From Parapristionchus giblindavisi (Eukaryota > Nematoda > Chromadorea > Rhabditida > Diplogasteridae), in the NCBI GenBank assembly GCA_943737045.1, contig CALSFV010000309.1:310001-374000 (forward strand): a stretch of 64,000 nt of DNA. The letters run 5' to 3'. The first letter of the stretch is position 1, and each line of letters opens with the position of its first letter. Positions 43,243 through 54,307 of this stretch are shown piece after piece. The position numbers and the translations under genes are program-made. The notes beneath the pieces were generated by a model, which ran no database searches, had not been told where the DNA came from, and was given only the letters and a program-made list of their open reading frames with translations.

Positions 43243-45618
43243 CTAAAATGACTGTTGATGACGACGGAAAGTTCTATTCCTGAAAAACTCCTTCCTCTCC
43301 TCGATACTTCTATCGGAGTTATAACTACGCTTCCATATTCTTCTCGCATCATTCATGCCACCACCATGCATCCGATATTCATATCCTTGATCAATACCAC
43401 ATCTACTACAGTATTGGTTCACAAAATAGCTATCTCTCCTATTCGAATCAAGAGTAATATACTTACTACCATTCATAATATTCACCGATTTCTTATGAAC
43501 TTCTCTCTTGTCACCATAACCATTCTTTCCACCAAAAGAAATCTTAATTCCGAGCACATTGAATGCATTCATTCCAATAACTGGATCCAAATCTTTACAA
43601 TTGATAACATGGAAACAGATTAAACGTTTCTCACTTTTCCCACTTAATTGAATATCTAACTCGCACTTTCCAATCACTTCAACCATTCCATTTACAGTGG
43701 CAATCTTATCACGAGAAGGTTTAAATTTTAACTGACCGAAAGTTTTATCAGCTCGATCAATAAACGAAAGAGGAACGAGACTAACGTCTGCACCGGAATC
43801 AATAATCACTTTGCAAGATTTACCCTCTAATACAGCATCAACACATAACCTCCTTCCAATATATGGATCAACTTTATTCTCTCTTTCTTTCATATTACGA
43901 ACACCTCCAAGGAATCTATTCATATAAGCTCCAGGAGAATTACCCATATCTCTTGATGGTTCTTTTGTCTCTTCAGTTCTACCATAACCACCTTGATTAC
44001 CGTAACCCTGATAATTATTAGCACTACCACTGTATTGTGCTCCATTCGTTCCTCTTAGACCATAATACACTTTAGATGTGCACACACTCGCTACATGACC
44101 TCTTCCACCACATTTTAGACAAGTAACAGAATCATTGTTGTTCTGATGATTGTTATAGTTATTACCGTTCTGACATTCCTTATCATAACTATCATGATTA
44201 TTATCTTTTTTACTACTTTCCATAGTCTTATCCACATATTCCATCCTCAACATATACTCCTTCATCGCTTCATATGCTTCATTCACTCTCTGCGATAACA
44301 ACAATACTTCAGAATGTTCCTTACGACCTTTCACAACACGCAGCAAATGAAGTTTCCTCATTCTTTCCAACGACATTTGATCACCACGGTATAACTGATT
44401 AGTATACTTTTCTAACTTCACAAAGTAGTCACTAGCTGTTATTAATTTGAGAGAGTTCAACTTCTCATTACACTCCACATCAGCATAAGGAGTCACTCCA
44501 TTTACTTTATCCTCAAACCATTCCACCATCTCGTTATACTTTCCTTTACTTCTTATCTTATCAGGCATAGTCAACCATATATCAATAGCTCTATCCCTCA
44601 AAAATGATTCAAAATAGGCTACTCTCATAAGTTCACTGGCTGATCCAAATCTCAAAGTAAAAGCTCTCTTGAATATTTCAAATTTCTCATCTTTATTACC
44701 ATGAAATGGTTCCAATGGACTCAATCTGGACAATCTAGCCTCCTCTGCATTATTATTCAAAGTCTGCTGCATCACTTTGACACAGTCCATCATTTTGTCT
44801 GCAACTGTAGCTATACTACTATTCCTACTGGAAATTGATTCATTATCACTTAACCGATTATCCATAGTATCTCTGTATACATTATCCTCTCCATCATTAC
44901 CAACTAAACTGCGATAATCTTTCCTTCCACCCTGAAATTGAGACATGTCAATATCAAAACCGTTCTTATCTCTACCTCTACGAACATTTCCTTTCTGAAC
45001 GATATTATCATTATTTGATCTACGGTTACAATCATTATCACCTATATTGACTCCACATACATTAGCACTCTGAGATGTATCAATAATTTGTCTATGTGTG
45101 CCTGCATAATTCGCAGCACAATTCACTCTACCATTAACACCAATATTCTCTTGCGTTGCTTTCATTTCATCTATCTCACTCTCCAATTGCATACACTTCT
45201 CATGATACATTTTAAGAACCTTGATTTGGTTACATTCTCTATCACGAATCTTAGTCTTAATCGCATTCACCGTCTTTTCATTCTCATCTTCATGTACCTC
45301 CAAAAATGATCTCAAATTATCTAGTTGTACATTACTTGGTCTCTTTTTGTACTGACTGACTCGTTTTATTACAGTATCTACAAATCTCTGCCTCGTCTCA
45401 GTCCATACATTAAATAACGTATCTATTTCGTTTACATGAGCACGAGAATCTCCCATAACGACCTCATTATTCCTCTCCTTGCCCAAAGCTGTGTCCATAT
45501 CCTCACAACACACTTTCCCAAATGACATTATCTGACTGATCAATAACTCAACACCTAAATACCACCACACCTTAACACCGCAATACCTTAGCACCTTAAC
45601 ACCTTCAAGCCTCAACAC
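43243..45618 (-). CDS. Gag-protease polyprotein of an LTR retrotransposon
   Basis: A 791-codon frame. The likely start is the second Met (residue 31, position 45528), because the first 30 residues come from the tandem CACCTTAACAC-type leader. Residues about 60-160 are Glu/Lys-rich and helical. A retrotransposon Gag core lies at about 300-460 (FHGNKDEKFEIFKRAF, IWLTMP, WFEDKV). A CCHC zinc knuckle follows: Cys500, Cys503, His508, Cys513. An Asn/Gly-rich spacer then leads to a retropepsin with active-site DSGA (607-610) and IGMNAF (681-686). The C-terminal tail has a CSRC pair (737-740) and is Arg-rich. Gag would build the particle and package RNA; the protease would process it. The frame closes 55 bp before the 3' LTR, so nothing follows. 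Most families continue into RT here; its absence is the oddity. Confidence 0.9.
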   Translation of the reverse strand: MLRLEGVKVLRYCGVKVWWYLGVELLISQIMSFGKVCCEDMDTALGKERNNEVVMGDSRAHVNEIDTLFNVWTETRQRFVDTVIKRVSQYKKRPSNVQLDNLRSFLEVHEDENEKTVNAIKTKIRDRECNQIKVLKMYHEKCMQLESEIDEMKATQENIGVNGRVNCAANYAGTHRQIIDTSQSANVCGVNIGDNDCNRRSNNDNIVQKGNVRRGRDKNGFDIDMSQFQGGRKDYRSLVGNDGEDNVYRDTMDNRLSDNESISSRNSSIATVADKMMDCVKVMQQTLNNNAEEARLSRLSPLEPFHGNKDEKFEIFKRAFTLRFGSASELMRVAYFESFLRDRAIDIWLTMPDKIRSKGKYNEMVEWFEDKVNGVTPYADVECNEKLNSLKLITASDYFVKLEKYTNQLYRGDQMSLERMRKLHLLRVVKGRKEHSEVLLLSQRVNEAYEAMKEYMLRMEYVDKTMESSKKDNNHDSYDKECQNGNNYNNHQNNNDSVTCLKCGGRGHVASVCTSKVYYGLRGTNGAQYSGSANNYQGYGNQGGYGRTEETKEPSRDMGNSPGAYMNRFLGGVRNMKERENKVDPYIGRRLCVDAVLEGKSCKVIIDSGADVSLVPLSFIDRADKTFGQLKFKPSRDKIATVNGMVEVIGKCELDIQLSGKSEKRLICFHVINCKDLDPVIGMNAFNVLGIKISFGGKNGYGDKREVHKKSVNIMNGSKYITLDSNRRDSYFVNQYCSRCGIDQGYEYRMHGGGMNDARRIWKRSYNSDRSIEERKEFFRNRTFRRHQQSF

Positions 45619-45740
45619 CGTAACACCTTCAAGATCACCACACCTCGAGATCTCAAAATCTCCACCACTTCAAGGTCACAACTCGAGTCCGTAGCACCTC
45701 AAGGCTACCTCCAGATCTCCACACCTCAGATCTCCACACC
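45540..45740. repeat. ACACCTCAA / ACACCTTAA short-unit array in the element leader
   Basis: Irregular tandem copies of a 9-18-bp unit (CACCTTAACACC, CACCTCAAGG, CTCCACACCTCAGAT) fill the leader between the 106-bp repeats and the likely gag start. Confidence 0.75.
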
Positions 45741-45752
45741 TCAAAATCTCCA

Positions 45753-46150
45753 ACCACGTTAACCAAACGGGTACAGTATCAATCGTCCGGGATCACCTAG
45801 CTGGTTAGGCTTAGATGCGTCGGAAACGAGAGTACTCACACACACCTCGCTATCTCAGACCACGTTCACCAAACGGGTATAGTATCAATCGACCGGGATC
45901 ACCTAGCTGGTTAGGCTCGATGCGTCGGTAACGAAAGTACTCGCACACAACTCGATATCTCAGACCACGTTCACCAAACGGGTTTAGTAACAATCGACCG
46001 GGATCACCTAGCTGGTTAGACTAGATGCGTCGGTAACGAAAGTACTCGCACACAACTCCGTGCTCAAGAACTCCAACCACGTTCACCAAACGGGTACAAT
46101 ATCAATCGACCGGGATCAACTAGCTGGTTAGGCTAGATGCGTCGGTAACG
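45753..46150. repeat. four 105-112-bp tandem repeats in the LTR-element leader
   Basis: Units start at 45753, 45859, 45964 and 46076, each beginning ACCACGTT and containing CACCAAACGGG, CCGGGATCACCTAGCTGG and GATGCGTCGG. The last is truncated. They lie in the 5' untranslated leader of the minus-strand transcript. Confidence 0.88.
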
Positions 46151-46259
46151 ATGATAGGTCCAATCGATCTCTATACAGTATCCTCTCCTCGGATACACTC
46201 CAATCCTGAATCAACTCGCAAGATCAAATTAATCAAGAATCTTAGTACCTAACACACAA

Positions 46260-46277
46260 GAGTCGGTTCGGCCCCCA
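46260..46277 (-). promoter_or_regulatory. primer binding site of the LTR element
   Basis: TGGGGGCCGAACCGACTC on the minus strand starts immediately after the 5' LTR. It would pair with a tRNA ending GGTTCGGCCCCCA. The tRNA species is not identified. Confidence 0.75.
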
Positions 46278-46672
46278 TGTAAGGTTATACAATGGCCGGG
46301 TTCTTTAACTTGTGGTTAACGCACCAAGACTCAAGATCACAATCTAAGCTTTATCTCCAATTTCCACCACAATTAAATAATATTCGGTGGACAGACTTAC
46401 GGGCGACGACTGCAATCAAGAGGGCGAGGGGGCGAGAGAAGAACGGGGAGAGCAAGGAGACCAAAAGAAAGAGGCATAAAGCCTCTATTTATATGCAAGA
46501 CTAATTAAATTAAAAGAGAGAGACAGACAAAGTAATTCTAAGACAAAGAAAGTACAATAAGGTGCAAAAATCATTCTAACATAAGGACATGGGGTATAGG
46601 GGTCGAAAAGGGAGAAAGGGGTATAGGGGAGGCTGTTAGCCTGGGATAGGGAAATAGGGAGCATCCCTAACA
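46278..46672 (-). repeat. 5' LTR
   Basis: 395 bp, identical by eye to 42793-43187. Minus-strand TATAAATA (46493-46486) is the likely core promoter. Followed on the outer side by CTTG (46673-46676). Confidence 0.93.
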
Positions 46673-46676
46673 CTTG

Positions 46677-47650
46677 CACTTTAATGAAACAGTGTTAGGC
46701 CATAATAATTAATTGGGCGATATAGGCGCCTGAAAAAATGGCAAGCTTAATTAAAGAATTAGCTTTAAAGTGAGTTTAAGATAACGAGTGAGGACACAAT
46801 ACTTAATGTAGGGAAAACGAAGAATACTATTTACAAATATCACAAAAAATTGGGAGTTTTTTCAAGAAAAAAATAACTCAACGCGTTTCCAAGCTAAAAA
46901 GGTAGAAGTAAATGCAAGAAGGTAAGCTAATAAACAGAGATGAACGAGGGATAAAACACTGAACAAAACGTTTATATACAAAAACCCTTAAAGGGGCGTG
47001 ATTCTTAAAGGGGGCGTGACCACGATCTCTTCATTATGCACATTACTTTGATCTTTGCCAAAAGGCCAGCATGCAAAAGGCACCAACAAGACGCAACTAT
47101 CTCGTTGGTCACTGCCAGAAAGGAAATTCAGCGGTAATTGAATGTCTTTTCTATATATAATATATATACAGTCGAGATGGTGCTACATACATTGATCGGT
47201 GATATGGCACATGTGAGTAATGAGAATGGAAGTTCCAATTGAGAGACGAATTATGTGAAAGAGACACGTGTGAGAAATGAGATAAGAAACCACCGAATGG
47301 GAGAGGGCATAATGTAAGGAAGGATCTCAGAAATGTATAAATGATAATTATCACTTCTTTCGTGCAATCCCTCAATACGTGATAACTACAGTTTGGCTCA
47401 AAGTGTAGCGGCTTTATCGGCTCGGTACTAAGTACTAAGGCTCGCCGAAAAGCCTAGAATGAGTAAACAAACGAGAGATAGACGCGGCAGAGGGAAATGA
47501 TGTGCAGGATATGGTCAGGTCTCGTATGGAAGCGCGAATTCAAATCGTTTAGCCGCTACCGTATTCGCCAAACGAAAGTTGAAAGTGGAAGACGTGAGAA
47601 ATAACATTTGAAATGAAATCGTGGAAAGTCATATTTGGTCAAATGTTCAG
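46677..47650. other. no supported gene
   Basis: AT-rich, without recognisable coding sequence or a repeat seen elsewhere in the window. Confidence 0.35.
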
Positions 47651-49109
47651 GAAAAATAATTAGAAAAAGATGTTCAGGAAAAAAACTTTTTAAAAAACTT
47701 TGAGAACAGTTTCATTACCATCGAATATATTCGAAATTATATGGTAGCAGCGATTCAGTGATTGTCTAGGCTCTAAAAATGGGGAAAAACTATTATTGGT
47801 ATGCCTCCTTATACGGAAATTGCATTTATTTTCCCGTAAAAATCGGTGTTCACTAATTGAAACAGGGTTAGGCTTCGATTTTCTGGCACTAGGTTGGATG
47901 ATAACCGATGAATAAGAACCGACTGGATGATTACTATTTGCATATGAAAGACAATGAATTGAACCTCACCGATCTAATTTTGCTCCCCGCTCTGGCTCCC
48001 GCTCCGCTCTCTCGTAGACAAAGAAAGCTAGAAAGCATTGCCCGAGCGGAGAGTTTCAAATTAGTTCGAGCTGTGCCTTTAAAGGTGGAAAGGTCCATGA
48101 TACACCGACAGGAAATGTCATAATCCGCGGTCACGGTTGCCAATAGTCAAGTTGAGTTTAATGCACCCGCTGAATCCATTCCACAGAACATTATGAATAT
48201 TGTTGAATCATTCTTTATGCTGATGAATCTGAAGACCCACCACCAGCTAATTTGTGCCTCTCCCCGCTCTGGCAATGCGCTCTCAGTTTCTTTGTCTACG
48301 AGAAAATGTTATTAGAGCGGAGAGATCAATTAGTGTGGACTGTGTCTTTAAAAGTCCCTTGTCTTCTCCCGCTATTTACTTCTCGCGTTTTCACTAATTC
48401 TCCGCCGTTCAATGGTGTTCTTTCGTTGTACCAATTCAAAGTTTTCTCCTACCAACTTCTTTCATCAACAAATCGCCTTTTGTATAATACTTTGGTCCGC
48501 CTTCTTTTTGCTAATGATGATCTTTGCGATAACTTGTGAGAGTGAAAACAAAGATGAATTTATGGATTAATTTTATAGACATTTTTCTTAAAATAAATGA
48601 ATATATAACAAGCAAAGTGACTTCCAACGACGTGACAAAACCATTTTCAAGTTTATATTTGTTTAGAATAACAAAAGTGAAATTTGAATATTACTGAAGA
48701 ATTGTCATGCATACTTGGACTTATGAGAGGAAAGAAACAAGAGAGTGCCGGGTTGTTTGTGGATGGACTCCATCAACGCTGTCCTTAAAGCTAATTTTAC
48801 TCCCCGCTCTGACAATTCTCTCTCGTAAACAAAGAAAGTAAGAGAGCATTGCCAGAGTTATATCATCTCGATGAGGGTCTTTAAAGATGGATAGATCCGT
48901 GAAACACCGAAGCTCTTTGTCTGACACAGATTACGCCACTAGATCTGTTTGCCAAACATAATGTTGATTGTCAGTTTGAGTGTAATTCATCCGGTTAATC
49001 CATGTCACAGAACATTATGAATAGAGTGGAATAAATCATCTCGATGATTTGCCACTTTTAATGCGCATAGTGAGCTTTAAACATATTAGCTTGCACTGTA
49101 TTCAATCCC
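47651..49109. repeat. module H/W mosaic
   Basis: H palindromes lie at 47981-48053, 48259-48325 and 48800-48858, with a minus-strand W remnant near 47700-47755. 47880-47960 recurs inverted at about 51580-51660. Confidence 0.6.
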
Positions 49110-49660
49110 TACCAGAAAAAAGACATAAAAATGTTAGAAAAAGTACAGAATTATTTCACAAGAAGGCTGTTTGCACGTTGCCATAAATATACGTGGCAAT
49201 TCATGCCGAACAGTAGTGCACGCAACACAAAACTCGGTCTTGACACTCTCGAGCAGCGCAGGCTAAACATTGACATTAAAATGTCCATGAAACTACTTAG
49301 AGGGAAAACTAGGATTTCAAATAATAAAAACCACTATTTCAAAACCTACGTTACTAGAAATGGGTTAAACTTCTCTAATTGTGGATCTCGTTTCCAATAC
49401 AGGCATAACAGTTTCTTCATGCGAGCGGCTCGGTTACTTACCCGACCAGAGAACAGAATCAACTTTTAAAAATCAATGACTGATCAGTTTGGCCACAACT
49501 TCGTTATCATTATTATACTTGTATTCAATGTTCAATCCCCTCAATTCCGTTACCTCCTTGATCCTCATTTATATTATCCCTAAAAATTGTATTTCATCCA
49601 TTTGCTTAATATTTATTGTTCATACACGTTTACCTTGTGGTAAATAAATATATTGAAAAA
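49110..49660 (+). mobile_element. 5'-truncated LINE, C-terminal ORF2 region
   Basis: A plus-strand frame (49131-49469, 112 codons) matches the region after the RT in CR1/Jockey-type ORF2: LEKVQNYFTRRLFARC, then LGLDTLEQRRLNIDIKM, the MKLL helix and a late FFMRAARL. The 3' UTR ends with GGTAAATAAATATATTG and an A-rich tail (about 49637-49660). The reverse transcriptase domain is cut away, as in most 5'-truncated LINE copies. Confidence 0.75.
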
Positions 49661-49689
49661 ATAGGAATCGATATCAGATTTGTCTTTCG

Positions 49690-50236
49690 ATTCGTGTGAT
49701 GACTCTATCATTCTATCCGAACAGTATTGTTACGTAAAAAAACGAAAATATCGGGGGAAGGCTCGGGATGTTGGTGAATGAACTCCACCAACTTACATGC
49801 TAATTTTGCTCAACGCTCTAACAACGCTCTCTGGCAAAAAGAAAGAGAGAGAGAGAATTGTCAGAGAGTTTCAAATGAGCTCGGGATATGCCTTTCAAGG
49901 TGGGGGGATCCCTGTTACATCTTGTCTGAGTCGGACAACGTCACAAGACGGAGGTGTTAGTCAACAATTGTAAAGTTAATGACGGTCACGGTTGCTGATT
50001 GTCAAGTTAATTTTTTTTATTTTTCATTATAAATTATATAAATTATTATAAATTGTTATACATTATAAAGATAAATGAATCTCTCTTGAATAAATTAATT
50101 TATGACTGAAAAAAACATAAAGATGTTTCAGTTAGTGAGATATGTGATGAAAATTTGTATGACGACAAAACAAATAATATTAAACATTTGTGACCAAAGT
50201 TCTCAAGATTATGAAAATTTTGTCTCAGATGGTCTA
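49690..50236. repeat. module H copy and AT-rich DNA
   Basis: A decayed H palindrome at about 49810-49868 with the usual flanks. 50010-50090 is an AT-rich stretch of ATTATAAATT-like words. No gene. Confidence 0.45.
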
Positions 50237-50451
50237 ACAAGGGAGTGGTCAACCATCCCCGTCGAGTTATGATTTGTGACAGATACCATTCGAACCGCCA
50301 TGGAATTCTGATAAGACAACCTTGATAAGAGAACTCAAATGTTTATGCGCTTCGAGAAAATCGATATTGAAATTCGGTCAAATTCGTGTGACTCCCTACA
50401 CAACACATGCGGATGGGTTGGTGAACTCTTCTATCTTCTTTCGAAACATCG

Positions 50452-50524
50452 GCTTGTGTAGTGTAGTGGATAAGGTGCCTGCGCTTGCTTTTGACTGTCA
50501 GGGGTTCGATCCCCTTGCCGCACT
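50452..50524 (+). repeat. tRNA-like sequence, left arm
   Basis: A box TAGTGTAGTGG (50459-50469) and B box GGTTCGATCCC (50503-50513), with a near-complete T stem (AGGGG/CCCTT). The acceptor strands do not pair, so it is not a normal tRNA gene, but a Pol III promoter is plausible. Confidence 0.55.
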
Positions 50525-51141
50525 TATCTTTTGCTGATTTTGTTGTCGAAAGACAGAATTGTTTTGCTGTGATTATAAAAGATAGAAAAGAGAACACACT
50601 CTATCTTATCAACAAGTGTGAACTTTATGAGACAATTTTCACATCTGGAGCACGTAATGAATGAGCAGGAAGAACAATGACATCAAGGCTTTGGAAGACA
50701 GTCCAAGAAGAGAAGAAATGGAAGAACTTACCGTACTCGCATGATCTTTGATCTTTGAACTCTCATTGCTGTTTTTCAGGTCATTCATTGCATGACATCG
50801 ACCTCGGGCGAGGGAGAGGGAGAAGGAGATTGTAAAAATAATGCCATAAACAAAAAGATTAAAGTTCAATTTTCCTTGAGGAGTGTTTTTCCATCAAGAA
50901 TCAATCAATGAATGACTTGAAAACAGTTATGAGATCACAGACTTCTAAAATCTTGGAAGCTTCAATACTCCGAAACATGATACAGTACCCTTTGTTTGCA
51001 GCGGGATACAATGGTTTTTACTTTATTCTTTTTGTTGTTAAAGTTCACACTTGTTGATAAGATAGAGTGTGTTTTTCTAGCTTTCATAATCACAGCAAAA
51101 CATTTCATTCTTTCGACAGCAACAAAATCAGCAAAAGAAAA

Positions 51142-51214
51142 GTGCAGCAAGGGGGATCGAACCCCGGACAGTCAAAAGTAAGCGCAGGCACCTTATCCAC
51201 TACACTACACAAGC
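51142..51214 (-). repeat. tRNA-like sequence, right arm
   Basis: Inverse copy of 50452-50524: the minus strand reads TAGTGTAGTGG then GGTTCGATCCC with few changes. Pol III transcripts from the two arms would converge in the centre. Confidence 0.55.
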
Positions 51215-51497
51215 CGATGTTTCGGATGAAGATAGAAGAGTTCACCAACCCATCCGCATGTGTTGTGTAGGGAGCCACACGAATTTGACCGAATTTCAAT
51301 ATCGATTTTCTCGAAGCGCATACACATTTGAGTTCTCTTATCAAGGTTGTCTTATCAGAATTCCATGGCGGTTCGAATGGTATATGTCACAAATCATAAC
51401 TCGACGGGGATGGTTGACCATTCCCTTGTAAATGCAGTTGTAAGCCTGTAGATGAGGTATTTGTACATTTGAGCATGAATGGGAAGTGGAAAGGGCA

Positions 51498-51652
51498 GAT
51501 ATACGACACTAGGTCGAATAAGAACCGATAATTGATAACCGACTGGATGATCACCATTTGCATATTTTGTCAATTCATTGTCTTTCATATGCTAATAGTA
51601 ATCATCCAGTCGGTTCTTATTCATCGGTTATCATCCAACCTAGTGCCAGATA
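51498..51652. repeat. short inverted repeat
   Basis: The word AACCGACTGGATGATCA and its inverse TGATCATCCAGTCGGTT-like copy, with matching GCATAT words near the tip, form a hairpin of about 150 bp; part of it is shared with 47880-47960. Confidence 0.6.
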
Positions 51653-51800
51653 AACGATGCCTAACCCTGTTTCAATTAGTGAATATTGAAACCAATTGTT
51701 TACGACGAAAGGAATGAAATGACTGTAGACAAAAGGCATAACTACAAAAATTGGTTTTTCTTCAATCTATCTATATTCTATATTCATCGTGGTTTATATA

Positions 51801-52425
51801 TGAGGCCGTTTGTGTAAGAGTCGGACAAATCTGGGGGAGGGTTGGCACAGGCCAAAAAATTTAATACCCTCAAAACTTGTGTATAGGGGTTATCGACCTC
51901 GCTGATGAAGATGTGCATAATCATTTTGGCTCCAGTGGTCCCGCAACGTCTGGGCGGGACTACGGTAGCATCAAGTTTTCAAGCCGTTCTCGATCCGTGG
52001 TTGAGCTAGAGGTATGAAAATTGGGCTCCTGGGACAGAATTCGATGGCGATGATGGCTGTCTACTTCATTTGTTTTGAAAATGTTCCAAAAAGTCGATTA
52101 TTGGAAATTTTGATTGAGACGTTTGCGAGCCTAGCGAGTATGACAGTTCGAACACCGGCGTGATGAGAGGATTCCAACGATGTATTTTGAGCCCTTATCT
52201 CCGTCGAGAAAGCTTTCATTGGCTCGATATAATGATCTGCGTCAGCATCAGGAGTTGTTTACGTCTCTATGCCGCGCGCTCCCTCGCCACTCTCACATTT
52301 ACGCACGCTCTCTCGCCACTCTCGTGAGTGCGAGATAGCGTGCGGAATTGAGAGAGTCCTTTTACAAGGCGCACATCATTATATCGAGCCAATGAAAGCT
52401 TTCTCGACGGAGATAAGTGACTCTG
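51801..52425. mobile_element. foldback element, TGAGGCC family, right arm truncated
   Basis: It starts TGAGGCCGTTTGTGTAAGAG after TATATA. The left arm is complete to the CTCTCTCG-rich centre (52260-52350), but the inverse arm stops after GAGATAAG (about 52420), where a W module begins. Confidence 0.75.
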
Positions 52426-53499
52426 CTGCATCGTGGTTTATATATAATTTCGAATATTTTTGATTGTGGTGAAACTGGAATGTCGCTGGTTCCGCTATTG
52501 TAGACATCAGACCAGGGTTTTGTGTCAGTAGAAACAGACTGAACAGGACTAAAACAGACTAAAACACTAAAACAGGAGAATCCTTGCAAGTCGATGGAAG
52601 GCGAAATTTGTGAAACGCGGCTTGGGGAGGAGGGGAGGATATATGTAGCTTTTATTACAGGTATTGATGGATCGATAATACTGTGTGGTTTCGTCAGGAA
52701 ACTGGATGTTATAACAATAAGTGCAAATAATGATCCCTTTTTCGAGAATATTGAAAAATAGTTATGCAGTCTTGGACTTATGAGAGGATAGAAACTAGGG
52801 AGCGCCGGGTTGTTGGTGGATGGACCCCATCAACTCATCCATACCCAAGCTAATTTTATAATCCGCTCTGGCAACACTCTCTCGCAGTCGGGAAAAGCGA
52901 GAGAGCATTGCCAATGCGGAGAGTTTCCAATTAAGTCGGTGAGTGCCTGTAACGGTGGAGAGAGCCGTGTTACACCGAATACTTTTTGTCTGGGACAGGC
53001 AACATCGTCAGCACTATGCAAGGTTGTGTGGCACAGTGTGTGTATTGCTATTTTTTATAGATTCGACTGAAAACTTTTTTTTTCGACCGACTCAATTTTT
53101 GCGAGGCAAGGCTATACGCAAGGCACGATGGAAAGTCATGTTTTGATTGCTGAAAATCGTTTTCAAGAGCCCACCTATGGTCATGGTAGTCGATTGTCAA
53201 TTTGAGTGTAATTCACCCGATGAATCCATGTCACAGAACATTATTAATTGAATTGAATAAATTTTTATCCCGTTGATCCTTTTTTTCCGGAGCGAAATTT
53301 TTTTTAACGGTCTTTAGTTCCTATACAGTACAGCTCGGTCATGTTTTGTACACATTCTCCGTTGTTTTTGCACAACCCTGAGATAAATCAAATTATTTTA
53401 AAGGCATTTATCTCAAAAGAAATGAATAAATCGCAAACAAAGTGGCTTCCAACAACATTCCATGGTCACTTCCACTTTGGAAAACAAAAACAGTTACAT
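52426..53499. repeat. module W/H mosaic
   Basis: W at 52430-52510 and an H palindrome at 52861-52923 with long flanks on both sides. No gene. Confidence 0.5.
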
Positions 53500-53750
53500 T
53501 CATAACAATCAATAGTCTAAAATATCGATTGGAATGTTAACAAAATGTAAAAAAATGTAATGGGTGTATTTATTGATCGCTCTTGCACGTTTATCGATAT
53601 TTTGTACAATATTTTGATGGGAATAGCATGTTTAGTATTGAGATCAATGAATATTACAGTGACACTAGGTGCGAGTTCCGAGTGGATTGTTCGCTCGACG
53701 GAGAGAATCCAAAGTATGGCAGATTAGATTACGGTAGATGACCAGATTTG
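53500..53750 (+). repeat. module T copy
   Basis: It contains AATATCGATTGGAAT, TGTACAATATTTTGATGGG, TATTACAGTGAC and GGTGCGAGTTCC. Other copies: 23455-23705 (+), 25200-25510 (-), about 30870-31040 (-), 35927-36190 (-), 58318-58560 (+), 61155-61425 (+) and 62995-63200 (+). Short ORFs in these copies are shared only because the DNA is. Confidence 0.75.
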
Positions 53751-53805
53751 TAGATCACGGTATATGACAAGTTGACTCCATAGTGATTCTTGTGCCTTTT
53801 TGCTT

Positions 53806-53890
53806 ATTTATTTAATTATTTATTTCTTTATTCCATCAAATATAGTGAGAAGGGGTGATATGTAAGGTCAGAAGGGGGATAGATATGAGT
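53806..53890 (-). mobile_element. LINE 3' tail fragment
   Basis: The minus strand reads ATATTTGATGGAATAAAG followed by AAATAAATAATTAAATAAATAA, as in the 3' end of the copy at 8080-8440. Only the tail was inserted. Confidence 0.6.
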
Positions 53891-53899
53891 GCGCTTGCG

Positions 53900-53995
53900 A
53901 GAGAATCGACTAAGTGCCGGCACAGTTAAAAATCAAATTTTGGGGATCGGGGTTCTCAAGGGTGCTGATGACGATGGGCATGTTCATTTTGTAAA
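53900..53995 (+). repeat. fragment of a TGAGGCC-family arm
   Basis: GACTAAGTGCCGGCACAG and GGGTGCTGATGACGATGGGC match 25610-25690. The fragment stops where the tRNA-like sequence begins. Confidence 0.7.
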
Positions 53996-54010
53996 AATCG
54001 TGCAAAACAA

Positions 54011-54080
54011 GTCGCATCAGTGGGAATCGAACACGCGACGCAAAAATTGTAAGCGACATCTTTACCACTGCGCCACCACC
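54011..54080 (-). repeat. tRNA-like sequence
   Basis: Minus strand: TGGCGCAGTGGTAAAG (A box) and GTGTTCGATTCCCAC (B box) 40-50 bases apart. The acceptor and anticodon stems do not form properly, so I regard it as SINE-derived. Confidence 0.5.
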
Positions 54081-54307
54081 AGCTCAGAGAGATAGCGCGG
54101 AGAAGTAGCCCATCATTGTACGGCAATTCAACGGCCATTACACAGAAATTTCAAGGCAGAAATTGCTCAAATTTTGGATTTTTTTATATCCATGTACAGA
54201 GCTCTTCCGAATTTTTTAAACATACATTCTTATTCTACAGAGAAAGGGCTTTCACATAAGCTATAAATCGTCAATTTTCGCCACCTTAAGACATAAGAGA
54301 CTCCTTG

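Larger units (their letters stand above)
42793..46672 (-). mobile_element. non-autonomous LTR retrotransposon with gag and protease only
   Basis: Two apparently identical 395-bp LTRs (TGT..ACA ends) flank a 3090-bp interior. The flanks carry a 4-bp target duplication, CTTG (42789-42792 and 46673-46676). PBS and PPT are in place on the minus strand. The single ORF gives Gag and a retropepsin. No reverse transcriptase, RNase H or integrase sequence exists in the interior, so it would need enzymes from a relative. The LTR identity means a recent insertion. The lineage (Ty3/gypsy or Bel/Pao) cannot be settled without RT. Confidence 0.9.
50237..51429. mobile_element. foldback element with a tRNA-like sequence in each arm
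   Basis: The ends are ACAAGGGAGTGGTCAACC and its inverse, similar to family B. The arms (about 50237-50632 and 51034-51429) are near-identical inverses. Each arm holds an A box and a B box pointing inward. The 400-bp centre is unique and contains GATCTTTGATCTTTG (50742) but no convincing ORF. Confidence 0.8.

Noticed and set aside
43255..45309. Frames antisense to gag-protease
   Set aside because: Shadows of the 791-codon ORF without features of their own.
50452..50524. Functional tRNA gene
   Set aside because: A and B boxes are good, but acceptor and anticodon stems do not pair; the same holds for 40932, 51142, 54011 and 59405.
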